Positions 11,141 through 21,914 of a stretch of 64,000 bases of DNA are shown here, one piece after another. Source of the stretch: Phyto melanocephala (Eukaryota; Arthropoda; Insecta; Diptera; Rhinophoridae); contig OW799233.1 of the NCBI GenBank assembly GCA_941918925.1, positions 129,418,833 through 129,482,832 on the forward strand. The letters are read 5' to 3'. Numbering within the stretch: the first letter of the stretch is position 1; each line of letters opens with the position of its first letter. The notes beneath the pieces were generated by a model that saw only the letters and a list, made by a program, of their open reading frames with translations, had not been told where the DNA came from and did no database searches. Made by a program: the position numbers and the translations under genes.

Positions 11141-12530
11141 TATACCCACCACCAAAAAATGGTGTAGGGTGTATTTATTTTTTCATCCAGCTTGTAGCAT
11201 ATCGAAATACTAATCTAAGTCCCTACAAAGAAAATATTTTGTAAGTCATGTTCGCATTTTTAGACGAACTAGCTATGTCCGTCCGTCTATCCGTCCAACT
11301 GTCCGTCTATTGAAAGAGTTAATTTTTAATGCAAAAGTGGGTCACAAAAAATGTTTTTTGGTCACCGAACAAAATGTGATTGTGATTAAACGTGATAAAA
11401 TTTCACAAGTATGTTTATTGGATTCTCCAAATCCGTATATTTCGAGAGGCGTTATAGAAAACAAAATTGGAAATTTAGCTCGCACAGTGACTTTTTAGTA
11501 TGTTAAAAATTTCAAACGTCATAAACTGAGAAAATTACATGTACGATGCTGAAATTTTGCAGGTATAGTTTTTTCATCAATATTATTAGAATGGCTTAAA
11601 ATGAGGGTGACACGCCTACTTAAACGTTCACCTCCCATATTGCGCTTTAACTTAAATCCCTATAATTTCTCCATGGACCAACAATTTTGAAGAATCTCCA
11701 TCCAAGTAGAAATCATTATCCGAAATTACTTTCACATGCCTACTTTAACGCCCACCTCTTTTATATGAATTTATCATGTATTAATAAAATTTAAAAGCTC
11801 ATAAAACTACAACAACTGATGAACTATATGAACTTTCTGGTCAATAGAATTATAATAGTAGGAAACTAAGGTGACACGTCGACTTACATGCCCACCTTCC
11901 ATATAACGCTTTTTACGCTTTCAAAATAGACAAAACTAATGCAATATCTAAGCTGAATTCATTGGCAGAAATTAGCTTGACGTGCCTACCTTAACACCCA
12001 CTTCTCACATCATCAACTATTAACAATATTTACAAGCTTATAGAAGAAACAGAGTTAGATGCACGACGTTGAGATTTCGCAAATATAGGTTCTTGTTTAA
12101 TGTTTTTATAATACCAGAAAAATAAGTTGGCACGCCTACTTTAACGGACATCTGCCATACAAAGATTTGTTGTATAAGTTCGTATGATTTCTCTATTAGA
12201 AAGAAATTTTGGAAGAATAAAAGACTTTACATTGCAATACCTAAGTTAAATTCGTTAGCAAAAATTACTTTGACACACCTACTTTAACGACGTTTTCTCA
12301 AATATTGCGATAAAGAGAAGTGGTTAATATCACTCGTATTGTGAAAATACTTAGGTTTTATTTTGAGACTAAATATAAGAAACTAAATTAAGAGCAAAAC
12401 GAACTTAAACAAAAAAAGTCATTCATATTTTGGTATTAAGAAATTAGTCTATTGTAATTAGAGTTGTTAATAAAACCATAAATTTTGTGGTTTAAAAACG
12501 CTTCACATAATTGGTGGTGGATATCAAGAA
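11141..12530 (+). mobile_element. Family B repeat, diverged, without the R insert
   Basis: Starts TATACCCACCACCAAAAAAT, has a short GTCCGTCTATCCGTCC tract near 11279, and repeats the CACCTCCCATAT and CCTACTTTAACGCCC blocks typical of family B. It ends near AATTGGTGGTGG. There is no GGGTGGTTAA element at the place where the other two B copies carry one. Confidence 0.7.
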
Positions 12531-12562
12531 TGACAGATAATTAGCTTCTAAAAATATATAGT

Positions 12563-13312
12563 ACTAGAAAAGCCCGGCGCGCGTTGCTACGCCCCCTAAT
12601 GAATAAAAATGCATTCTAAATTTAATTTGAATATCAAGTGCAAAAAGCTAAAAATTATAACTTATTTCTTATGGGCGTAGCACAGCCCACTTTTCTGATC
12701 ACGAAATTGTAAAATCCTGAAAGCTCAATATGTGTGCAAAGTTTCAGAAAAATCGGTCCAGTGCAAATACCTCTAAATTATAACTTTTTTATGGGCGTGG
12801 CCCTGCCCACCTTTCTAATCACGAAATTATATAGTCATGACAGCTCAATATGTGTGTGTAAAGTTTTAGGAAAATCGATCTAGTGCAAGTAGCCAAAAAT
12901 GATAACTTATTTCTTATGGGCGTGGCACTGCCCACTTTTTTAATCACGAAATTGTATAATCATGAAAGCTCAATATGCGTGTGCAAAGCTTCAGCAAAAT
13001 CGGTCAAGTGCAAGTACCTCATTATTATAACTTTTTTATGGGCGTGACCCCGCCCACTTTTCTAATCACGAAATTATATAATCATGAGAGGTCAATATGT
13101 GTGCGAAATTTCAGCAAAATCGGTCATGTGCAAGTAGCTAAAAATTATAATTTTTTAATAGGGTGGCCCCGCCCACTTTTTGCCACCCATAAACACTCCC
13201 TGAAATGTGTACAACAACTTGCCAAAGTTTGAGTCCGATCGGTTTTACAGTTTACAGTTTACAGGAGTCTATAACTAACACACACACACACACACACATA
13301 TATATAGATATG
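12563..13312 (+). repeat. Element with about five 120-bp tandem units
   Basis: Opens with AAGCCCGGCGCGCGTTGCTA. Five units of about 120 bp follow from about 12637; each carries TTATGGGCGTGGC, GCCCACTTTTCTAATCACG, CTCAATATGTGTG and AAAATCGGTC. It closes with an (AC)n tract (13278-13298) and (TA)n. Non-coding; probably a dipteran repeat whose internal units expanded. Confidence 0.75.
13278..13309. repeat. (AC)n(TA)n microsatellite
   Basis: About ten AC repeats followed by TATATATAGATA at the end of the 120-bp tandem element. Confidence 0.9.
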
Positions 13313-13314
13313 CA

Positions 13315-13567
13315 AAGGGTTATTAAATTTTAAGGGCCGATGTTGATTTTGAATAAAACACGAATTATTTAGAAAATTGTTGTAAGTTCTTTTTATTATG
13401 ATAATATTGGTATGGTTCAATTATATATGGAACAAAATATCGGTATCTTTCCATGGTTCAAATTGAATTAGTATGAAATTGAGAAATGTCAAATAAAATG
13501 CAGAGAACAAACTTGACGTTTTGGTGTGGTTCACATTCAACATTGGTCCTTAAAATTTAACCACCCT
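13315..13567. mobile_element. Family R, short deleted copy
   Basis: Ends TTATTAAATTTTAAGGGCCG and TTAAAATTTAACCACCCT match the larger R copies, but only about 250 bp remain. It lies outside any family B element. Confidence 0.7.
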
Positions 13568-14632
13568 ATTGAATCCGTGATGAGTAATTTTTTTGAGACG
13601 TTTTCTAGTAATATTTTTTTGTTCCAATCGCCACAAATCTACGACAAATCTTACTCTGGAAAAATCTCCCATCTTTCTTTTTTAAACAAATCTGATTACG
13701 TCATATGTGGCATTGAATGCCATTTTTCAATATGATCAAGTAGGATATATATTAAAAACTTAAACTTTCGAGTTTTACCAGGAATTGTTCGATTTATTTT
13801 CTTTACAAACCATCTCCCGAAAATTTTTAACCAAATAAAAAAAGTTAGCCAAATCGCTTTGTTCATTCTCGCGTGATGATGTAATGAATAGACCGATTCA
13901 TTTTTATTTATACAGATTTTTTTGTTAAAAAATAACTAATTAACAACGTATATTGGGGTATTAGTGTATCTGACTAAATATGAATCAATATTCACAAAGC
14001 AAGTGTCTAACACACAACCACATACATAAAGCGATACATTCAATTCCAGACAGTCGCCAAAAATATTATACACACTTAAGAAATTAAATAAATAAAACAC
14101 CAAAATACATTAAATGGGCTCCTTAATGAACATACTTAATGGAATAATTAATAATAACCTATTAAATTACTTAACTTAATTAAGCGACATACATATACAT
14201 ATACAAGTATAATTTAATTAAAAATAAATACAAATACATACGCAAGTGGAGTTAAAATTTATACAAACTGTATTCTTTTGCGACAGGAAAATATCACTTA
14301 CATAAGTCTGATAAGAGCTTTTCAAAATACAAATATACTTACGTTGAGGTGCCTAAAATATTAATCTATTTAAAAAAAAACTTTTTTGTTTGCAAAACAT
14401 TACATCAAACACGCTCACAAATAAATTAAATGTTAATGTTTCTTTTCTGCACATAAATCTAACTAAACAAAGAAATAATTTCTTAACAAAGTTTGGCACC
14501 CACTGGCTTCTTACAAACAGCCTAGACATTTATGTTTTCTCTTTTTCTCTGTTTTTTTTTGTTCTTAAATAAACAACACATTTAGAGTAGAGCAAACGGG
14601 GAACAAGCCAAGAAAACAAAAAAACAACAACA
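13568..14632. other. AT-rich spacer
   Basis: No repeats shared with the rest of the window and no credible gene. Short open frames lack coding character. Confidence 0.4.
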
Positions 14633-15429
14633 AAAACAAGTAAGAGCGTTATATTCGGCCGTGCCGAATCTTATATACCCTTCACAACGTGTAGTCATGC
14701 AATAACAGTAGTTTGTATCACCATTCATCTTATATGAAAAACATACATATATAAAAACATCCCATTGTAAAATTAAAAATTAACGTATGTATGTTTAAAA
14801 AAAAATAAAAATTTAAAAAATATTTAAAAAAAAAGTTACAAAAAAAAATTTAAAAAAAAAATAATTAAAATATAAATAATAAATATAAAACAAAAAAAAT
14901 AAAAAAAAAATTTAAAAAAAAATTAAAAAAACAAATAATAAAAATATAAATAATATATTAATTAAGAAATAAAAAAAAATTTAAAAAAAAATATAAAAAA
15001 ATAAAAAAAAAATTTTGGCTCAGCTGGGATTCGATCCCGCGTTTACTTTAACCAATAAACAAGTTTGTATGTATGTATGTTGTTGTTGTAATGTTGTTTT
15101 TGTGAAAAAAAATCGAGGTGGTCGTGGGTTTTTGCTCATATCTCAGTTGTTTATGAACCTATATTTCTGATTTTCAATACCGTTCTACTCCCGAATATTT
15201 CTGATATTTTAGTACCCGGGTCCAAGCGATTTCGGGGGGCTTCAAAAAGTTGATTTCAACATACACACGGACAGACGGTCAGACGGTCAGACGGACAGGG
15301 CTTAATCGACTCCCCTATTCATAAGCTTTCAGAAAATATATACTTTATGGGGTCGGAAATGAAAATTGTAGAAATTTCACACGGAATGACAAACCTATAT
15401 ATACCCTTTTTCACTGTGTGAAGGGTATA
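14633..15429 (-). mobile_element. Family A repeat, full length
   Basis: Same architecture as 4142-5000: TTCGGCCGTGCCGAA hairpin, A-rich middle (14795-15015), GGCTCAGCTGGGATTCGAT block, (RGAC)n at about 15266-15296, terminal stem AAGGGTATA. Highly similar to the 4.1-kb copy. Confidence 0.85.
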
Positions 15430-15779
15430 TTTAATAATATTAAGAAAAGAATTATGAGGAAGACAGACAGAAGCAACAGAGTATAATGCTTAAGAAGGTT
15501 GTAGTCAAATACGGGATAAGGCATAGCAACAAATAAGAGTTTATACTATCATACACACGTATACATACATGCATAAAAATAAGGACTTTTTGCTGCGACT
15601 CGCTATACATTCGTATTTACATCAACATGCTGAAAAGCCCCAAAGGAGAAGATAGTAGAGTGGGTGAGAGAAATCTCTGGTAAAAACAACAAACAAAACC
15701 TTAGAAAGATCTTAAAGCAATCCAACAGCAACATAAATTTGTTAGGAAACTCTTTTATTTTGCCTACTTTCAGTCTATC
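15430..15779. other. Spacer
   Basis: Unrecognised AT-rich sequence. Confidence 0.35.
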
Positions 15780-16133
15780 TATACCCTTCACAAGTGGTAC
15801 ATGAGGTGTATGACTTTGTCAGTAAGTTTGTAATTTCTGCAATATTCATTTCCGAACCCATAAAGTATATATTTTCTGAACGTCGACTAAGAAATGCCCG
15901 TCTTTCCGTGTGTTAGTTGAAAAGCACTTTTAGTAGGTATCATATATTGGACAGATCTTTTCAGATTTTTTTCTTGTATCAATCTTTTCGAAATATGCGG
16001 AAATGAATCCTCATTGAAATCTAGCGCAATCGACCCACAACTTTCTGTATTTTTTCAAAGTTTTACCATTGAAATAAGAATTTTTCTAAAGTAGGTTTAT
16101 TTAAAGATACGTTTGCTAGTATTTATAGATATG
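15780..16133 (+). mobile_element. Family A repeat, 5' half only
   Basis: Starts TATACCCTTCACAAG, has the CCCATAAAGTATATATTTTC core and a decayed CCCGTCTTTCCGTGTG tract, then the CAATCGACCCACAACTTTC block. It stops where a LINE fragment begins. Confidence 0.7.
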
Positions 16134-16830
16134 ATAATTAGTGCTTCAAAGACTAAGGCTGTTATGTTTCGCACAGGTCATCATAGAGTAGTGGCACTAA
16201 TATTTGTTTTATTGCATCGCACAGGTGTGTGGGTGTCATCATTGATCAGTATCTTAATTTTGGTTAACAGACTGACGTAGCTTCAAGAAGGGTTACTTTT
16301 GGACTGAGAAAACTGTATCACTGTGGTGTATTCATCTTCCTATGAGGGTTAAACATATTGCTGCTCATATGCTGTCAATGCCTTACGTTAATTATTGTTT
16401 TGAACTATAGGCTAGAATATTATTAGGATAGAGAAAATTGTAAAACGAATTGTTAGGTATGTGTATGGTATTGGTTGTCGTGAGCATTTATCTTATGTAA
16501 TTAGTAAATTTCTTGGTTGCTCCTTCTCACATTTTTTAAATATCGCAATTTAATTTTGTTTTATAAAATTATAATAACTGGTATACCAAATTACCTAAAA
16601 ACGAAGTTTCAATTCCTAAGATCTGAAAGAAGCCCTCAAATTATTGAACCGGTCATTCATTGTTCTATATATGAGCGGTTTCTCTGCATAAGAATAGCCA
16701 GAAATTGGAATTGTTTGCCACTTTATTTGCGTAATTTGACCTTTTCTCTAACTAGGTTTAAAAATAAGCTTTTATCTTATCTTAATGGTAATATGTATAT
16801 AGTTTACCTAAAAAAATTTGAATAGTCTAT
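16134..16830 (+). mobile_element. Jockey-like LINE fragment, decayed
   Basis: The opening TCAAAGACTAAGGCTGTTATG parallels the LINE at 48385 and the encoded tail matches it. It truncates the family A copy just before it. No poly(A) or TAAA tail is visible. Confidence 0.65.
16517..16825 (+). pseudogene. Jockey-like reverse transcriptase C-terminal fragment
   Basis: The frame gives RNLILFYKIIITGIPNYLK, ERSPQIIEPVIHCSIYERF and RIARNWNCLPLYLRNLTFS, which align with FRNLYLFYKIIKYGKPL, RRNPHLIFPRILRSIYARSF and RIIKNWNCLPLELRIFTHS of the copy at 48408-49076. Upstream sequence is in other frames with stops. This is the non-catalytic tail beyond the RT palm. Confidence 0.75.
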
Positions 16831-16840
16831 TGAATTTTTT

Positions 16841-16880
16841 TAGCATGTATGTTTATAGCATGTATGTTTATAGCATGTAT
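16841..16880. repeat. 15-bp tandem repeat, 2.7 copies
   Basis: TAGCATGTATGTTTA is repeated head to tail. Confidence 0.85.
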
Positions 16881-18714
16881 AATAAGCTTGTCTGAAGTTG
16901 TTTTTGTCGCTGTTATGGACCTTATGGGCCTTCTGGAAGCCCTTATTTCTCAGACACAAGGCATTTCACCCCATTCCTTAATCATGCATTTTTTACACAC
17001 GATGTCCTAGCCAGCCAAGTCCTTCTGCGTTCCCTTCTTCAACAGGCCTGGTAGAAGACCTTCTTCAACATCCCTTTGACTATTAATTTTTTTTATAATA
17101 GTATCTTTTTCTAATTTGATTAGTTGTCTAAGCGACCTTTTATTCATTTTGTGGTGTTTAAATTACACTTTTTATTGTTACCTCGCAAAAACTTTACACA
17201 ACGCACAACCGCTTTGTAAGAAAATTGAAACAAAACTATTTTAAGTTTGCTTATTTTTGCTTTGCCATTTTTGTAGTTGTTGTTTTGTCTTTGGAATGTG
17301 ATTTTTTTGTAACTGTTTATCAGTTTTTTTGCTGCAAACCTACTACGTAGTACGTGCACACAACAACTTTTGTGGAAGGGAGTAGGTAGGCCTTCTATAA
17401 GGCCTTCCTGAGAAGGGAAGCGAGCACGAGTATTGGATAAAAAAAATGCCTAGAAAGGTCTTACAGAAGGCTTTATAACTGGAGGCCTCCAAAAGTTCGC
17501 CGCTGGCTTCTTATATGCACATGTATGAATATGCATGTGTATTTTCTTTTTATTGGCCCTTTACACATTAGACTAATTGTGCCACAACAAAATGACTGTT
17601 TGTAGGCAAAAGAGATGAAGAGTATGGCTATTTGTTGGCGTAATGATTTAGCCAGTCTTAACCCCGCACTAGCAGCACAAAACCAATACATATACATTTA
17701 AAAAACAACAGGTTTGTTTATTTTTTTTTTATCAGAGCGAATTTAGTCATAAGCTGACCGTCGTGGTGTAACAATAGCGGAATTCACTCTTGGTAGCATT
17801 TTTGCAATTAGTGCAAATATGCACTAATTTTTTGCATTTTTCATGTCAACTTATGGCAACGAGCTGATTTTTTAGGTATTTAAGAAACAACCAATCTTTT
17901 TTTAAATTAATAAGTAAGATTATGTGTTTTAATATTTTCTTAAAAAAATGAAAGTTAATTAATTTAAAAAAAATTACAAAACCTAAGATAACGGAAAAAT
18001 ATAATATCATACTTTTTTGGTAAAAATGCCATGGATGAAATTGAATTTGTGGAGTTCTTAAATCTTGAAAGTAAATAAATTCTGTATCTGTTGTGCAAAT
18101 TTCTGTGACATTACTTTGCACTGGTTTTTCGCTGTGCACATTTGCTCAAGTGATGCAAATTGCGCTTTAATATAATTTGTTTTTGTAGTAGTCGTGCAAA
18201 AGTTAAATTGTTTGCTAGACTTGCACGGTCTGCACGACTTGTATCAAAGGGTGAGTTCCGCTAATGAATTTAAAAGAAGATGGGTGCTGGTCGCGCAAGC
18301 AGACTTTCCATGCATATGTGCTTTTAGAAAGGCAATGAATTTGCCTTACATTGACTATTTAAATATGGCCATAATGTTTTGTTTAGCTTTTACTAATATT
18401 TTTACTTGGTTTCTCTGCTCAAAGCAGACAATACGCTGTCTTTCACATTTCCACCATATTCGCGTGGATTTAAAATTTATGCGCTCAAACCTATGTACGC
18501 AAAGTCAAACGTCAAATTAAAAAAAAAACACTAATACACACAAGAGTTTTATACACGTATACAAATTATGCCAGAAACAATCATTATCGTGTGTTACGAC
18601 AAGAACAAAAATTGATAGCATAAATCTTAGTCTAGTGTGTGAAGGGCCATTGAATTGCCCTATCCAGGAAGGTGTACAATTTTAAGGTAGGGTCATTCAT
18701 TACCTAAATATATA
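16881..18714. other. Spacer, no assigned gene
   Basis: GC-richer patches at 16915-17060 and 17375-17500 contain repeated CCTTCT/AGAAGG words in opposite orientations, possibly a decayed inverted-repeat element. Open frames at 17473-17697 (-) and 18194-18520 (+) have no recognisable domain. Confidence 0.3.
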
Positions 18715-18920
18715 CATTGGCCGACAAAAGTCTACGTACAACCACAATTTTTTACATTTTAGAAGTCTAAAAACGTTAAACAAAAAACTAATGATGCAGT
18801 TTTGTTTCAAATTCAATTTTATTGATATAAGCAAAAAAAATATGTTTTCTAACATTAACTTAAAAAATTATCCAAGAAAAACAATTAAAATACGTTGACG
18901 AAAGTCTACATACGACAAAC
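18715..18920 (+). repeat. Left IR/DR terminal repeat of Tc1-like element
   Basis: Outer site GACAAAAGTCTACGTAC at about 18723, inner site GACGAAAGTCTACATAC at about 18897; inverse of 20141-20346. Confidence 0.9.
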
Positions 18921-19058
18921 AAGCAATTGTTTCTGTTGTTGAATACTAACAGAAATGTGCCGTTATTTATTTTTTACTTCTATTATTGCGTTAAAGGATT
19001 GATTTATATTATTTTAAGTAGTGAATTAGAGTGATTTAGTTAATATTAAAAGGGAACA

Positions 19059-20087
19059 ATGGCTTATCGCAAAGAAATTTCAATTGAAGTAAGAAATTTA
19101 GTTGTAGAGCACAGAAATGAAAAAAAAATCATTTGTTGAAATATCAAAGCTATTGAATTTAAGTAAATCTAATGTTCAAACGATATTCAGCAATTATACA
19201 AGCACTGGTACTATTGAAAGTAAGCTGCGTAGTGGTTGTCCAAAGAAACTCAATCGAAGAGACATTAGCTTTATTTTAAAAGAAGAGGACAAACAGCCTA
19301 AGGTGAATGCTTCGAAATTGGCCGAAGAGCTAGCCAGAAGATCAGAAATAATTGTACATCCACGAACCATACGAAGAACCTTAAATAATAATGGTTACCA
19401 CAGCAGAACTCCTAGAAAAAAACCCCTAATAAGTGAAAAAAATCGTAAACTTCGTTTGGAGTTTGCATATTGGAGCATATTGAAAAGGGATTTGATTTCG
19501 GGAAACGAGTTTTATTCACTGACGAATCCAAATATAACATATTTGGAAGTGATGAGAGAGATAAAGTTTGGCGAAAAATAAATACAGCGTTGGATCCTAA
19601 AAACTTATTTAGTGCAGTTAAACACGGCGAAGGTAGTGTAATGGTTTGGGGGGCTGTGGCGGCTTCTGGAGTAGGAAACCTGGTTTTTATTGAGGGTAAT
19701 ATGGATCGGTATCAACACAAATCTATTCTAGAACAAAATTTGAAACAATCGGTTGATAATTTAAGTATTGGTGAAAGTTGAAAATTCCAACAAGACAACG
19801 ATCCGAAGCATACGGCGTTAATTGTCAAAGATTGGTTGCTGTACCATGGTCCACGACAGTTGTACACACCACCAAAAAGTCTGGATTTGAACGTTATTGA
19901 GCACGTATGCGAGATACTACAACGAAAAATCCGAAATCATAATATTACTAGTGCCCCAATGCTGAGACCGAAGCTTCAAGAAGGATGGCAAAATATTTCA
20001 TCTACAGAGTTAGAAAGTTTAGGTAATGCGATGCCCAGAAGGTTACGAGCAGTCAAAGATGCCCATGGTGGCCCAACTAAATATTAA
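19059..20087 (+). pseudogene. Tc1-like DD34E transposase, three lesions
   Basis: Start MAYRKEISIEVRNLVVEHRN at the ATG at 19059. Bipartite helix-turn-helix DNA-binding region (SFVEISKLLNLSKSNVQTI, then NASKLAEEL...HPRTIRRTL). The catalytic triad is present: Asp in FTDESKY (19521), Asp in FQQDNDPKHT (19794), Glu in LNVIEHV (19899), the last two separated by 34 residues. The C-terminal tail GNAMPRRLRAVKDAHGGPTKY is intact. Lesions: a frameshift in the A-tract near 19120, a second frameshift near 19470, and TGA at 19779 in place of an expected Trp. With only three changes it was probably active fairly recently. Confidence 0.92.
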
Positions 20088-20140
20088 TTTTAAAAATTAG
20101 TGGTAGTTTTTAATACTCGAAATAAGTTTTTATGTTATCT

Positions 20141-20346
20141 TGAATATCGTATGTAGATTTTTGTCAACGTATTTTAATTGTTTTTCTTGGATAATTTTTT
20201 AAGTTAATGTTGGAAAATATATTTTTTTGCTTACATTAATAAAATTGAATTTGAAACAAAACTGCATAATTAGTTTTTTGTTTAACGTTTTTAGACTTCT
20301 AAAATTTAAAAAATTGTGGTCGTACGTAGACTTTTGTCGGACACTG
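20141..20346 (-). repeat. Right IR/DR terminal repeat of Tc1-like element
   Basis: Inner site GTATGTAGATTTTTGTC at 20149, outer site GTACGTAGACTTTTGTC at about 20322; inverted copy of the left end. Confidence 0.9.
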
Positions 20347-20348
20347 TA

Positions 20349-20470
20349 TATTCTATTAATAATATTTAATCTATTTGATTTTAATTTTGTTAAATATTTA
20401 AAGATTTCTAGCAATACGCTTCGGCCTTACAGGCTTTTTATATTGTAAATAAATAAATAAATAAAATTAT
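20349..20470 (+). mobile_element. Possible LINE 3' end with TAAA tail
   Basis: CTTCGGCCTTACAGGCTTTT is followed by a (TAAA)n tract (20443-20463), resembling the (TAAA)n-type end of the LINE at 49388. No coding part is present. Confidence 0.35.
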
Positions 20471-20534
20471 TAAAAAAAAAATAAATAAATAAAAAAATAA
20501 ATAATAAAATAAAGAAATAAATAAATCAATATAT

Positions 20535-21165
20535 AAATGATATGCCACTAGGTCTACTCGCAAAAAAATTTGGAAAAATTGGTCACCAATCGGCAAAGTT
20601 CGGAGATAAATGCACAAAATTACAAATGCTTAGATGTTTTTGTTAAAACTTACAAACGAAAATCGATACTTTCAAGGTCTGTACAACAAAGAGGAGTATC
20701 AATAGAAGGGATTGATAAAAGGAAAACATAATTCATTATAAAACAAATTTAAAGCCATGATGGCTGCTTCTTCAGCAACCGTAATATTGTTATTAAAATC
20801 GCTGAGATGTCCGAAAATTAATTGAGGATATATGGGTCAAATATAGTAATTACGGCTTTACTAGTTTAGAGTCCGCAACATTGGTATTAAACGAAAGTGC
20901 TTGCACATTAGAATTGTTTGATGAAAAAGTTTAAATACAAGATGCTGTCTTACACAAGAGGGCGAATCGTTTTTTCCTGAATCCGATATGTGTCTCAAAT
21001 GACAATGTTTGACAAGGAGAATGCAGCTAACTATGTAAAAATTAAAAAGCAAAATGGCGTATTAAACCAAATCTAATATCTAGGCTAAGATACAATGTGG
21101 TCACTTAACCTATGTATATGATATTGCAGGGTATTCTCAGAATCCACACGGCCGAATATGTCAAT
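20535..21165 (+). mobile_element. Family A repeat, variant middle, 5'-truncated
   Basis: Blocks AATCGGCAAAGTT, GCCATGATGGCTGC, ATGGGTCAAAT and AAAATGGCGTATTA match the family A variants at 29852-30779 and 52045-53107. It ends at GAATCCACACGGCCGAATAT, a damaged form of the terminal hairpin. Confidence 0.7.
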
Positions 21166-21914
21166 ATTTTTTTTATTTCATTTTTTTTTTATTGTGTGAA
21201 TGTATGTATGTATGTGGCGTGTATGTTGACTTTAGGAAAAAAGTAGAAGAAATGAAAGCAAATTCGTCTACAGAACATACTGTGCATGAAGCTCTTTCAA
21301 ACAGTAAATTGGTTGAGGTTTAATTAAATAAATGATAAACTTTTTGTGTTTGTTCAAGAGCTTCCACTCTTTTTAGTTATTTTTTTTTAAAAAGAATTTG
21401 CTTTAAAGGCTATCGAGAGAGAAGACAGTGAAAATAAAAAGGAAGTCAAAGGGAAAATTTCATTCCATATAATCAAATGAGTGTGAAGCATAAATTTTTT
21501 TAAATAAAAGAAATGTTGTGGCAAATATTATTTGCAATTTGTTTAACTTTAAAAAATTTCAATCAAGTAAAATTAACATTAAAAAAAAAAAAATATTAAC
21601 CAGAATTGTTGCAAAAAACATTTTGAAAAAGGATTTTACCAAAATTTAATATAAAAATTTTTTTGTATTAAATTAATATTCATTCCAAAGTTGTGCATGA
21701 TGCAATTTAAAAAAAATATCACAAAAAATATTTTTGTTTATTTTTACATTTGCCCTTAACAAAAATAAAAATTATCGAAAAATATTTTAAATATTTTATT
21801 TAAGAAAATTTTTATATATTTTATCAAAATTGAATAGAACTTTTAGTGAACATTTTTTATATTTTTTCATGTACAAAACTGTTAACACACAATCTCCCAA
21901 CTTCTCTTTTGCAG
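21166..21914. other. Sequence upstream of the LRR exon, intronic by inference
   Basis: AT-rich and non-repetitive. It ends in a strong splice acceptor (CTTCTCTTTTGCAG, AG at 21913-21914). An upstream non-ATG frame continues from 21846 but is best explained as intron. Confidence 0.6.

Larger units (their letters stand above)
18715..20346 (+). mobile_element. Tc1-like DD34E transposon with long IR/DR termini
   Basis: A 1632-bp element between TA dinucleotides (18713-18714, 20347-20348). Terminal inverted repeats are about 205 bp long. Each contains the motif GACAAAAGTCTACGTAC at its tip and again, slightly altered (GACGAAAGTCTACATAC), at its inner edge. This IR/DR arrangement of two transposase-binding sites per end is known from Tc1-like elements such as Minos, Paris and S. 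One inactivated transposase gene fills the middle. Confidence 0.93.

Noticed and set aside
18194..18520. 108-codon frame as a gene
   Set aside because: No recognisable motif; composition like the surrounding spacer.
21846..21914. 5' extension of the LRR frame as an alternative start
   Set aside because: No ATG, and a strong splice acceptor sits at its end; the extension is intron.
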